42,500 nucleotides of DNA, taken from positions 1 through 42,500 of the IMG/VR virus record IMGVR_UViG_3300005617_000625. One strand, written 5' to 3'. The DNA is from a virus. A model generated the notes under the pieces. It worked only from the letters and a program-made list of their open reading frames with translations. It ran no database searches and was not told the DNA's origin. The first letter of the stretch is position 1. Every line of letters begins with the position of its first letter. The translations under genes were made by a program, and so were the position numbers. Below, piece by piece: positions 22,610-31,305 of this stretch.

Positions 22610-23836
22610 GTGAAAGAAGCACTGGTAAGCATAAGGGGTGTAATTGGTCCGGGCGGATTCGACTGGTGGACCCTCGATGTACTGCCCGATACCACCACCG
22701 ATGTCTTTAATCAGCTTCAATCTCAGAAGCCCTTCACCCGCATCCGGGTAGAAATTGATTCCGAAGGCGGCTACGTCAGTACCGGCAGAGCCGTTCGCAT
22801 GTTGCTGCAAAGTCAGCACGTTCCCATCACCACGGTTGCGTATGCCCAGTGCATGAGCATTGCTACGGAAATCTTCTCTATCGGTAATACCCGGCAGATG
22901 ATGAAGGGCTGCGACTTTATGATCCACAAGCCTTACGGGGGAGTGATGGGTAATGAAGACGACATTGCCGCTTACCTGGAATCGATTCAGAATGCTACCC
23001 AGGAAATGGTCGACATCTACGTGGCCATTACCGGGAAAAGTGAAAAAGAAGTCCGGGCCTGGTTAGTCCGGGATAAGTCCATGACCGCTGAGCAAGCCGT
23101 TCAAAATGGCTTTGCTACGGAAGTAATCTATGAATTCCCCTTTAATAAGCCCGCGCCACAAGATGCCCAGGCTCGTACCCACCGGGAGCCTATGATGGCT
23201 TTCAATCAAAAGAAAACGATGGAAAAGAACCCCCTTCAGGCCATTGGCGACAAGCTGACGGAAATGAAAAACGATATTCTGTCCGCATTAGGACAACTGA
23301 AAAGTACCACCAAGGCCCTTGCCCTTACCACCTCTGATGGTAAAGCGGTGAATGTGGAAACCTCGGAGAATAACCCGGCCACCGGTGATGTCATCACAGT
23401 AGATGGCAAAAAGCCGGAAGACGGGGATTTGGTGATGTCGGATAACCAGATTATCACGGTAGCCGACGGGAAGATTACTTCCATTAAGGCACCGGAAGAA
23501 GCTGTAGCAACAGAAACGGCTACGGTAGCAGATACCGTGGAAACAGTTTCCGCTGAGGTGGAGGCTGAGTTAGTAGCCCTTCGCACAGAAAATACCCGAC
23601 TTACTGCCTTACTGGCTACAGAAAGGGCCGCCTTTCAAGCACAAAAAACGACTTTGGAAACAAAATTCACCGCCTTATCTACCCAACTGGAAACGGTCGG
23701 CAAGAGCATTCATTCCACTTACAATCCCGAATCCAGAAAGTTCGAGAGCAAAGTGGAAGATGAAGAAACCGATCGGGTAGCCAAAAGCAATAAGTGGAAG
23801 GAAGAGCAGAAAGCTAAGCTCCCTCAGAAAAAGTAA
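22610..23836 (+). CDS. ClpP-type prohead protease with scaffold-like C-terminus
   Basis: A 408-residue protein starting at GTG 22610. Residues 1-175 are a ClpP-fold serine protease: IDSEGGYVS (oxyanion loop), AQCMSIATEIF with S83, DFMIHKPYGG with H106, and D155 at ClpP-like spacing. Residues about 200-408 are low-complexity and coiled coil (LRTENTRLTALLATERAAFQ), as expected for a fused scaffolding domain. It would assemble the prohead, then cleave scaffold. It lies right before the major capsid gene, and divergent to the moron pair. Confidence 0.85.
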   Translation: MKEALVSIRGVIGPGGFDWWTLDVLPDTTTDVFNQLQSQKPFTRIRVEIDSEGGYVSTGRAVRMLLQSQHVPITTVAYAQCMSIATEIFSIGNTRQMMKGCDFMIHKPYGGVMGNEDDIAAYLESIQNATQEMVDIYVAITGKSEKEVRAWLVRDKSMTAEQAVQNGFATEVIYEFPFNKPAPQDAQARTHREPMMAFNQKKTMEKNPLQAIGDKLTEMKNDILSALGQLKSTTKALALTTSDGKAVNVETSENNPATGDVITVDGKKPEDGDLVMSDNQIITVADGKITSIKAPEEAVATETATVADTVETVSAEVEAELVALRTENTRLTALLATERAAFQAQKTTLETKFTALSTQLETVGKSIHSTYNPESRKFESKVEDEETDRVAKSNKWKEEQKAKLPQKK

Positions 23837-23874
23837 TCATTCATAAGCTAAGGAAAGAAATAATTAATTAACCG

Positions 23875-24963
23875 ATGTCTACAGCAATCATTGTACCCGG
23901 TAACCTCACCTTCAACGGCACGGAGGTCCGCAACATTTCGGAAGTGGTGATGCAACGCATCTACACCAAGCCGACGCTCGCCCAGCAAATGACGCTCATC
24001 GGCGGCATTGAGGCCAAAATGCAAATCGCTATCCTGGGCCGCCTCTCCAAGCTCACCAAGCTGGATGCCGGTTGCGGCGTGGGTGCTTCGGCAGGACAGG
24101 TACCTACCTCGGAAAAGTTCTGGAACCCGGTTCGGGCTAAGTTCTGGCTGGAATTCTGCTGGAAGGATTTCGTAGCGACCTTCTTTGTCTATTTGCAACG
24201 CAAGGGCATCCAACGCCCGGATATGACGGGAACCGAAATCCAGGATTTCATTGCCGAACTCCTGCCGGATGCCTTGATTGAAGACTTTATGCGCATCACC
24301 TGGTTTGGCTCGACGACGGCAACGCTGGTCGGAGCCGGCTCGGGTGATGCCAACATTACCGCTACCTCTTCCATTACCGATTACAACCTGATCGATGGTT
24401 TCTGGAAGCAGCTCATTGCCATCGCCGCTACCGCCAAAATAGCGGTGAATGCTACGGGCGGTATCGGAGCCAGTAACGGGCAGGCTACTTTTGCGCTACA
24501 GGATTCCAACCTGACGGCGGCGGGGGTCGTTGCGGATCTGGACCTGATGAAATATTCTGCCGATTACCGGCTGAGGGATGTACCCAACGCCGTCTATCAG
24601 GTTACCCAATCAGTGGCCGATAAGGTGGAGCAATACCTCAGGGGCTTTGCCAACATCGAAGCTTCTTACATGACCCTGGAAAACGGGCTGAGGGTGGCTA
24701 AGTGGAACGGCATCCCGGTAGTTCCCAATTCCTTCTGGGACCGCACCATCCGGGCCGACTTTTCCAACGGCACCAAGTACGACAAGCCGCACAGAGCCGT
24801 ATTGACCACCCTGGACAATTTGCAGGCGGGTGTCGACGACACCACAGCCATCGGGGATTTCGAAGTGTGGTACGAGCGTCAAACGGAGAAAGTAAACTTC
24901 CGGGGCGGCTACATGGTCGACGCCAAAGAAATCGAAGATTATATGGTTAAAACCGCCTATTAA
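23875..24963 (+). CDS. Major capsid protein
   Basis: A 362-residue protein (MSTAIIVPGNLTFNGTEVRN). It follows the prohead protease directly and is the right size for an HK97-fold capsid protein. The segments PTLAQQMTLIGGIEAKMQIA, GLRVAKWNGIPVVPNSFWDR and the C-terminal WYERQTEKVNFRGGYMVDAK are typical of Bacteroidota phage capsids. It forms the icosahedral shell. The family match is by context and pattern. Confidence 0.82.
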   Translation: MSTAIIVPGNLTFNGTEVRNISEVVMQRIYTKPTLAQQMTLIGGIEAKMQIAILGRLSKLTKLDAGCGVGASAGQVPTSEKFWNPVRAKFWLEFCWKDFVATFFVYLQRKGIQRPDMTGTEIQDFIAELLPDALIEDFMRITWFGSTTATLVGAGSGDANITATSSITDYNLIDGFWKQLIAIAATAKIAVNATGGIGASNGQATFALQDSNLTAAGVVADLDLMKYSADYRLRDVPNAVYQVTQSVADKVEQYLRGFANIEASYMTLENGLRVAKWNGIPVVPNSFWDRTIRADFSNGTKYDKPHRAVLTTLDNLQAGVDDTTAIGDFEVWYERQTEKVNFRGGYMVDAKEIEDYMVKTAY

Positions 24964-25008
24964 TTCCTGAAAGGGGAGAAAACAATTCTAAACTGAAAGG
25001 AACCGGTT

Positions 25009-25827
25009 ATGCCAGAATATACGAATGTGTGCCTGGGGATTATGCAGAACGAGCGCTTTCTCTGCGATCAGCAGGTGATTGCGGGCGTAAATGATCGCCT
25101 GGTGTTAATGAACTACAACGACTTTTTGGCCGCTGCCCGCACCTACGATGCCTACGGACGGCTCACCAACATTGTGCCGGCTGCCGGCACCGTAGCCTAC
25201 GTCTTTGAGGGGAAGAACAATTCAGTCAACCCCAAGCAGTCCCTGGTCCGTCAGACGTATTCGGAAGGCTACGATCACAAGATTGATTTCCTGGTGTTCA
25301 ATACGGGTCAGTATACCAAAAACAACCTGGAGAACATGGCCCGCACCAAAATGGTGGGCTTCGTTCAGAATGCCAACGAATCCTTCGAGGTGTACGGACC
25401 AAAGCAAGGGCTGATCCTGTTGACTAACGAACGGGATTTGCAGAACGCAGAAACCGGAGCAGCCTTCCAGTTATCGCTTTCTACGCCGGAGAAAACCAAG
25501 GAGCCAAAGCTCCCCATCGATCTGCTGAGTACGAATTTCTCTACCACGCTGGCCCTGGTCAATACCCTGGTAGGCTTCCCCACTATCTCTAACGTAACCC
25601 CATTGGCGGCTTCTATTGCCGGTGGAACTTCGATAGTGATTACCGGTACCAACTTCGCGGGTGCTATCGCGGTACTGTTCGGCAACTATGCAGCCACTTC
25701 TTTTGTCATCAACTCTTCAACCCAGATTACGGCCATCAGCCCGGTTTTGGTAGCGGGTGGGTACAAAGTCTCGGTTGATGGTGCTGCTGGCAAGGTGACC
25801 GGCACGCAAACAGTGGTAGTGAGCTAG
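25009..25827 (+). CDS. Virion protein with C-terminal IPT/TIG Ig-like domain
   Basis: A 272-residue protein. The N-terminal 180 residues (MPEYTNVCLGIMQNERFLCD; FEVYGPKQGLILLTNERDLQ) form a beta-rich virion domain, possibly capsid decoration or tail tube. Residues about 185-272 (PTISNVTPLAASIAGGTSIV, ITGTNFAGAIAVLFG, GGYKVSVDG) are an IPT/TIG-type Ig domain. Ig domains on capsid or tail proteins are common in phages and mediate weak carbohydrate adhesion. Position after the capsid gene favours head decoration. Confidence 0.65.
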   Translation: MPEYTNVCLGIMQNERFLCDQQVIAGVNDRLVLMNYNDFLAAARTYDAYGRLTNIVPAAGTVAYVFEGKNNSVNPKQSLVRQTYSEGYDHKIDFLVFNTGQYTKNNLENMARTKMVGFVQNANESFEVYGPKQGLILLTNERDLQNAETGAAFQLSLSTPEKTKEPKLPIDLLSTNFSTTLALVNTLVGFPTISNVTPLAASIAGGTSIVITGTNFAGAIAVLFGNYAATSFVINSSTQITAISPVLVAGGYKVSVDGAAGKVTGTQTVVVS

Positions 25828-25849
25828 AGACCGGTGCGCCGGAGCGACT

Positions 25850-26284
25850 ATGCATAGCGTCTCTACCCTGGCAGAACGGATCGGCAAACTGTTGCTTTAC
25901 AAGGATGCAGCCGCTGCACACGATCCCAATGTCATTTCTGAATTGGTGGACATTTGGCGCATCCTGGGCAAAGACATTTGCCGCACTTGTCAGGATAAGT
26001 TATACAATGCGATGATTGAATTACGAAAACTAAATCTTGAAGCCATGTCAAAGAGAGTTTCACAAATAAAGGATGGGGAATACATTATGGTCCCCTTCAC
26101 CTCCGACAGCTACACGAATGCCAACCTCACGGATGCCATCGCCCGCAAATTGCTGAAGGAATACCCGCCGCTGGCCACTTCCTTTACGCGGTTACCCCCA
26201 GATGAGCCGGTAGAAGGGGATGAGGATTATGTAGCTAAACCCAAAGCGGCGGATAAAAAAGAACCCGTTAAAGATGCCAAATAA
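25850..26284 (+). CDS. Small head-module protein, unknown function
   Basis: A 144-residue protein, MHSVSTLAERIGKLLLYKDA, with a Cys pair (DICRTCQDKLYNAMIELRKL), a middle domain (IKDGEYIMVPFTSDSYTNAN) and a Lys-rich end. It lies between the Ig-domain virion gene and the portal, with a one-base overlap with the portal. It is likely a head-completion or assembly factor. No family recognised. Confidence 0.6.
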   Translation: MHSVSTLAERIGKLLLYKDAAAAHDPNVISELVDIWRILGKDICRTCQDKLYNAMIELRKLNLEAMSKRVSQIKDGEYIMVPFTSDSYTNANLTDAIARKLLKEYPPLATSFTRLPPDEPVEGDEDYVAKPKAADKKEPVKDAK

Positions 26285-27468
26285 TGCGATCTTGGAACCC
26301 CACGCGACAGGTAAAAAAGGTCGAAGTATGGGCGGATAATTCCGTCAAAATACTCCGTTACGACGTAGACAATGCCTACCCGCAACGGATGTACCAGCAT
26401 TACCTTCGTTCGGGATATACCAAGTTGTGCGTAGGGCTGTATGCCCGCTTTATTTTTGGCGGAGGGCTCTCAGATAAGGTGCTCTACAAAACCGTCATCA
26501 ATGATAAGAAGCAGAAGCTTGATCAGTTGCTTCGTCAAACCATCCGCGATTATTCCATTTTTAAGAGTTTCGCCCTGCATTTCAACTACAATGCCCTGGG
26601 CCGGATTCACTCCATCCAAAAAGTTACTTTCGAATATGCCCGCCTGGGCATCCCTGATGACATCGAATACATCGGCAAGGTAGCCCTGTGGAATAATTGG
26701 GACCGCTCTTTCCGCAAGTCGGCCAACAGCAGAAAAATCGAATACCTCGACGTATTTAATCCCGACCCGGAGGTAGTGTTGGCCCAGATGGAAAAGGCGG
26801 GTGGTATTGAGAAATACTTAGGCCAGGTGTTCTACTACAATGGGGAAACCGATGATTACCCCTACTGCTCTTTTGATTCCGTCATTGACCTTACGCGGGC
26901 GGACGCGGGTATTGACCTGTTCAAGCGCTCTAATATTGACAACGGGTTTTTGCAGTCTCATTCGGTAGAGTACCCGGGAAAATTCGAATCGGAAGAGGAG
27001 CGAGCGGAATTTGATCAGGGCTTGCGCAACCTGCAGGGACCACGGGAAGCGGGCAGCTTCGTCGTTTGGGAAAACCCACTGGCCAAAGAAAACCCGATCA
27101 AAATGAACCCGATTAAAACCCAGAACAACGATCGGCTTTACGAGTGGACGGAGCAAAGTACCCAAGATAAGATTAGAAAAAACTACCTCATTCCGCCTGA
27201 CATCGTGGGTGAATTTCGTGGGGGTGCTCTTTCCGCCCAACAGGTGAGTGAGTCCTACGACTATTATAATGCAGTTACGCAAGACGATCGGTTAATTTTC
27301 GAGGAACTGTTAACGATGATCTTTCAATATTGGCGCGATCCAATAGCTACTACGGACTTCTCCATTTTGCCACTTCAGTACATCGTTAAGAAAGCAGTTG
27401 ACCCAGCAGCGCCCATGCCGGGCGCCCCTGCAGCTGCTCCACCTGTAACTACGGCAGAGCCGGGATGA
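26284..27468 (+). CDS. Portal protein
   Basis: A 394-residue protein (MRSWNPTRQVKKVEVWADNS). The long N-terminal region with AYPQRMYQHYLRSGYTKLCV and ARFIFGGGL, the central IPDDIEYIGKVALWNNWD, and the late LIPPDIVGEFRGGALSAQQV with an extended helix are typical of Bacteroidota phage portal proteins. The dodecameric portal is the DNA gate at one capsid vertex. The Ala/Pro-rich C-terminus is unstructured. Its position after the capsid gene, not before it, is part of the odd module order. Confidence 0.75.
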   Translation: MRSWNPTRQVKKVEVWADNSVKILRYDVDNAYPQRMYQHYLRSGYTKLCVGLYARFIFGGGLSDKVLYKTVINDKKQKLDQLLRQTIRDYSIFKSFALHFNYNALGRIHSIQKVTFEYARLGIPDDIEYIGKVALWNNWDRSFRKSANSRKIEYLDVFNPDPEVVLAQMEKAGGIEKYLGQVFYYNGETDDYPYCSFDSVIDLTRADAGIDLFKRSNIDNGFLQSHSVEYPGKFESEEERAEFDQGLRNLQGPREAGSFVVWENPLAKENPIKMNPIKTQNNDRLYEWTEQSTQDKIRKNYLIPPDIVGEFRGGALSAQQVSESYDYYNAVTQDDRLIFEELLTMIFQYWRDPIATTDFSILPLQYIVKKAVDPAAPMPGAPAAAPPVTTAEPG

Positions 27469-27469
27469 T

Positions 27470-28126
27470 ATGGCGGAAATTCTCTTGCTCAAGGCTGATT
27501 TCAATCCCTTCAAATTCCTGTCAACCAACCTGGATTTTGAATCGATCAGCCCTTATATCCTGGAAGCGCAACGAGCGGACCTGGTAGACTTGCTTGGAAT
27601 GCCGATGTACTACGCCTTCTGGACCGGGATGAATCCGGTAAGCCCGGCACTACCCTTTCAGATCTGGACTGACCTGCTCAACGGGGTAGACTATCTTAAC
27701 GATCAAAGCCAGGGCATCCAGTTCTACGGGGTGAAGCCCTACCTGGTCTACCGGACCTTTGCCCGGTTCTTAAACAAAAGCCAGGTGCGCATGACGCGCG
27801 CGGGTGCTGTGAGCAAGCGAACCGATGAGAGTGAGTACATCGATAAGGATACCCTGGATAAACTTAGAGTTGAAACCGACTCTTTTGCTGAACTCTATAA
27901 ACAGAACATCATCACTTTTCTGAATGCCAAAAGAACGGATTACCCCCTCTGGCCTTATATGGAATGCCGAGCCCGCTATGGGCGCAAAGGCTTTCGGATT
28001 CGCTCGATTAGTTCTACTCAGGACTATTATTGGTCCGGGGGCTATAAGAGTGGGTGCTGTGGCTTGGAGGACTCAGCTATTATCATTAACAACATTTATT
28101 CCGGCGGGAGCGGTTATGTCGAATGA
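27470..28126 (+). CDS. Head-tail connector protein (DUF6712-like)
   Basis: A 218-residue protein, MAEILLLKADFNPFKFLSTN, with EAQRADLVDLLGMPMYYAFW and a C-terminal Tyr/Gly-rich tail (YYWSGGYKSGCCGLEDSAII). This pattern is the one I associate with the DUF6712 family of Bacteroidota phage and prophage connector-like proteins. It probably forms a ring below the portal. It begins two bases after the portal stop and ends in an ATGA overlap with the next gene. Confidence 0.65.
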   Translation: MAEILLLKADFNPFKFLSTNLDFESISPYILEAQRADLVDLLGMPMYYAFWTGMNPVSPALPFQIWTDLLNGVDYLNDQSQGIQFYGVKPYLVYRTFARFLNKSQVRMTRAGAVSKRTDESEYIDKDTLDKLRVETDSFAELYKQNIITFLNAKRTDYPLWPYMECRARYGRKGFRIRSISSTQDYYWSGGYKSGCCGLEDSAIIINNIYSGGSGYVE

Positions 28127-28824
28127 TTGACTTCAGAAGTTTGATGCTGCTTAGGATCCTGACGGACGCTTTCATTGCGGCTAAGGGTGCTCAATTGACC
28201 TGGGAGGAACTGGATGAAAACCAAAAGGCGCTGGCCGATACGCTGGCCAGGCTGGAATACAATGCCGTGTACGGAGCCATCGCTTACAATCCGGCTACGG
28301 CTTATACGGGTGGACAGACGTACTATGTCAGCTATTCCGGCAATATCTGGAAGTTCATCAGTGGGTCAACCCAGACGGGCATTACGCCTGGCAGTAATGC
28401 CTTGGTTTGGGAATTGTCTTCAATTGGGGCTTATGCGCACGCCCACGATACGGATTTTCAGTTGGTTTCTTCAGGAGGTATTCCCGTAACTGCGGATCAG
28501 ATATTGGCTTGGATTAGTGGTGGTGGGGGTGGAGGGGGTGCTTACGGTATCGAACCGCAAACCGTGATTTTGTCAGCTACGGCTATTACCGCTCCTGCAG
28601 CGGGCTTTGAAAAGCTGGTGCTGCTCAATGTCGCTTCCCTGGCTCCATACACGGGCTTACCGGCTCCAACGACCTCGGGTAAAGTATACACCCTGAAAGC
28701 CAATGATACCTATGACGCCTCCTTTTCCGTGGTTGTGGACGGCATACCGGCCGGCCAGGTGGTTGTGGCATCCGGGTCAACCATGCGCATCGTGGACCTG
28801 GGCACTTATATAAAAATCGGATGA
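28123..28824 (+). CDS. Tail fibre-like protein with carbohydrate-binding-like segment
   Basis: A 233-residue protein. The AYNPATAYTGGQTYYVSYSG NIWKF stretch (about 46-70) resembles the short aromatic segments of chitin-binding or fibre-adaptor modules. A run of seven Gly (about 132-139) separates it from a C-terminal beta-domain ending in STMRIVDLGTYIKIG. It is ATGA-coupled to the connector and the fibre gene. Likely a fibre attachment protein at the tail tip (inference). Confidence 0.55.
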   Translation: MIDFRSLMLLRILTDAFIAAKGAQLTWEELDENQKALADTLARLEYNAVYGAIAYNPATAYTGGQTYYVSYSGNIWKFISGSTQTGITPGSNALVWELSSIGAYAHAHDTDFQLVSSGGIPVTADQILAWISGGGGGGGAYGIEPQTVILSATAITAPAAGFEKLVLLNVASLAPYTGLPAPTTSGKVYTLKANDTYDASFSVVVDGIPAGQVVVASGSTMRIVDLGTYIKIG

Positions 28825-31304
28825 AAAAGTTACTTGCAATTTTCTGTTTTCTGTCTGCGGTTTTCAGTTGGGTGGAAGGACTGGCTCAGTCCCATGCGGA
28901 TACGCTGATCGATCAACAGATCCCGGCCTCTACAACGGGGAGTGTGCCCTACAAGAAACTCAATCCGGTCCTCCACCAGATGATTCTAAGGGCGGATAAT
29001 CCCCAATACGCCAGCCCCTTCAACCACGTCGACAGCTACGGCTCGGCTGAAATCGTCGGCGGCTCTATCGAATACGACAGCATCCGGGCCACTTTCGGAG
29101 TCAATAGCTACGGTCCCCTCTCCGGTAGTATCGCTCTCTCACCCGCTGATCCAGACAGCACGAAGTTCAGAGTAGATCTCCTGGTCATTAATTCCACCGG
29201 CACCATTGCCGTCCTGACCGGTACCGCAGGGCAATCACCCATCGAATCAGCTTTCTCGGCAAGCACGCAACTACCGCTGTACCGCATTTTTGTAACGACG
29301 GATGGTTTCTCCCTGGAGCCTTATTCGGGTGCCATTGTGCAGGCAGCTACCTTAACGGAAGTAGTAGCGGGGCTATTGACGAATAAGTATGTCAGCCCTT
29401 TGACCTTGCACCAATATATGATTCCCTACGTGTATGAGGTGCTATCGGGCATTACGGGCGGGAATAACCTGGTGAACGGCACCGGAACGAATTCGTTACG
29501 TCAGCTTGGCTCGACTTCCTCCACGGGCATCAGTGCCGTCTCCCTGGGTTCGATTAATGTCGTTACCGGTGATTATGGCACCGCTACCGGTAGGGGTAAT
29601 ACCGTGAGCGGATTCGCTGCAACGGCCCAAGGGGCATTTAATACGGCCAGTGGTACGGACGCTCACGCGGAAGGTAGTAACACTTTTGCCAGTGCTCAGT
29701 ATGCCCACACGGAAGGGGCTTCTACCCAAGCCTCCGGTTCAGCAGCCCACGCTGGCGGACAAGGACAAAGCACGCGACTGATTATAGCCAGTGGCGACCA
29801 TAGTTTTAATCATTCTTACAATTCCACCTCTCAGGTTTCCGGGCATGGGGTGCTAGCCGACAACGCGGCAATTCTGGGGGGGGTGGATCATCATATTCCC
29901 TCCACTTCGCCCCGTTCGGTTATTTTAGGAGGAACCACGATTTCTATTCCCGCTTCCCGTCCGGACGAGGTTTGGGTGCCGTCGCTGGCTATCAACACCG
30001 CGCCAACCACCGATACTGGAACCCTGAACGCTTTGGTATACGATCCTACTACTAAGCTGGTTATGCAGCGGGCGATTAGCGGCGGCGGCGGCACCACTTC
30101 CCCCCTCACTACCAAAGGTGACCTCTGGGGCTATAGCACTACCAACGCTCGTCTCCCGGTTGGAACAGATGGCTACGCTCTATTAGCTAATTCCTCCACT
30201 TCCACTGGCCTGTTGTGGACGGACCTCAGTAGTCTCTACCTGACACCGACCCAATTACAAAATACTGGCTGGACATTTACGGATTATCAATACCACAACA
30301 ACACTTTTTCGATGTGGACTGATGGAGCCAGCAATAGTCTCCAAATTGATGTGAATGGATTTGTGAACACTTACGGGGCTACTGCTGGACACACGGTAAG
30401 TTTTGGCACTCCAACCGCTTTCCGAAATATTACTTTTCCCGATGCTGACGGGACTCTTGCATTACTAAGCGATATAACCGGTGGGGGAGCCTTGCCCTCC
30501 CAAACCGGCAACTCCGGCAAGTACCTGACCACGAACGGCACGGCGGCCAGTTGGGGCACGGTATCCAGCGGCACCACTTCCCCCCTAACCACGAAGGGTG
30601 ACCTCTATACGTATTCAACCACGCAAGCAAGGCTCCCAGTTGGTACGAATGGCTATGCGCTGCTGGCAAATTCTTCTCAAACAACCGGCTTAATCTGGTC
30701 TGACTTATCCACGGTTTATTTCCCCCTCTCCGGCGGCTCCATCACCGGCACGGGAGGTGCTGGTTACATCGGACTGATTCCGCAATCATCGGCACCCAGC
30801 ACGCCGGGTAGTGGCTTTCGGCTCTATGCTACCAGTGCGGGAAAACTAGCCTGGAAGGGCACCAACGGCTTCGTTCGGACTTTCGACGGCACGGCAAATA
30901 CGGCAGACAGGAGCTACAAGCTACAGAATGCGGATATGACATTGGCGGATTCGGCAGCAGTGGCGGCTAATACCAATGCCATCACCCTTACCCAGCAATC
31001 CCACACCACGGGTACAACCGTCACGATAACGAGCGCTTCAGGGCCGCTGTGGCTGATTATCAATCCAGCCTCGGTATTGGCATCGGTTACCGTCACCCTA
31101 CCGCTTACCCCGGTAGACGGACAGCGGGTGGAAATTAGCTTCGGCGGCACGATGACCACCGGCACCGTAGTAACTGCGCTTACTATTTCGCCCAACACGT
31201 CACAAGCGATCCTTCAGGCTACTACGCCGTCGACAGCGGAAGCCGGGGAAGTGATTGCTTACCGCTGGAAAAGTTCAGTATCCAAATGGTATCGACTTAA
31301 CTAA
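28821..31304 (+). CDS. Tail fibre with signal peptide, YadA-like head repeats and internal duplication
   Basis: An 827-residue protein. Residues 1-23 (MKKLLAIFCFLSAVFSWVEG, then LAQ) are a classical Sec signal peptide, unusual for a virion protein. Residues about 240-320 hold YadA/Hep_Hag-type repeats (NTASGTDAHAEGSNTFASAQ). Residues about 425-475 and 585-635 are a duplicated module beginning SPLTTKGDL and ending near LLWTDLSS or LIWSDLST. It may be a host-binding fibre or a host-derived surface protein picked up by the phage. Confidence 0.7.
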   Translation: MKKLLAIFCFLSAVFSWVEGLAQSHADTLIDQQIPASTTGSVPYKKLNPVLHQMILRADNPQYASPFNHVDSYGSAEIVGGSIEYDSIRATFGVNSYGPLSGSIALSPADPDSTKFRVDLLVINSTGTIAVLTGTAGQSPIESAFSASTQLPLYRIFVTTDGFSLEPYSGAIVQAATLTEVVAGLLTNKYVSPLTLHQYMIPYVYEVLSGITGGNNLVNGTGTNSLRQLGSTSSTGISAVSLGSINVVTGDYGTATGRGNTVSGFAATAQGAFNTASGTDAHAEGSNTFASAQYAHTEGASTQASGSAAHAGGQGQSTRLIIASGDHSFNHSYNSTSQVSGHGVLADNAAILGGVDHHIPSTSPRSVILGGTTISIPASRPDEVWVPSLAINTAPTTDTGTLNALVYDPTTKLVMQRAISGGGGTTSPLTTKGDLWGYSTTNARLPVGTDGYALLANSSTSTGLLWTDLSSLYLTPTQLQNTGWTFTDYQYHNNTFSMWTDGASNSLQIDVNGFVNTYGATAGHTVSFGTPTAFRNITFPDADGTLALLSDITGGGALPSQTGNSGKYLTTNGTAASWGTVSSGTTSPLTTKGDLYTYSTTQARLPVGTNGYALLANSSQTTGLIWSDLSTVYFPLSGGSITGTGGAGYIGLIPQSSAPSTPGSGFRLYATSAGKLAWKGTNGFVRTFDGTANTADRSYKLQNADMTLADSAAVAANTNAITLTQQSHTTGTTVTITSASGPLWLIINPASVLASVTVTLPLTPVDGQRVEISFGGTMTTGTVVTALTISPNTSQAILQATTPSTAEAGEVIAYRWKSSVSKWYRLN
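30088..30720 (+). repeat. Direct in-frame duplication inside the fibre gene
   Basis: Segments starting at 30088 and 30568 (480 bp apart), each about 150 bp, both begin CGGCACCACTTCCCCCCT and encode SPLTTKGDLxxYSTTxARLP VGTxGYALLANSS. The third-position divergence shows that the duplication is old and kept at protein level. Confidence 0.7.
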
Positions 31305-31305
31305 A

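Noticed and set aside
30088-30720. Diversity-generating retroelement template/variable repeat in the fibre
   Set aside because: No reverse transcriptase is encoded, and the copies differ at third positions, not in an adenine-specific pattern.
31255-31305. Upstream start for the beta-helix tailspike
   Set aside because: TTG start lying inside the fibre gene; ATG 31306 immediately follows the fibre stop.
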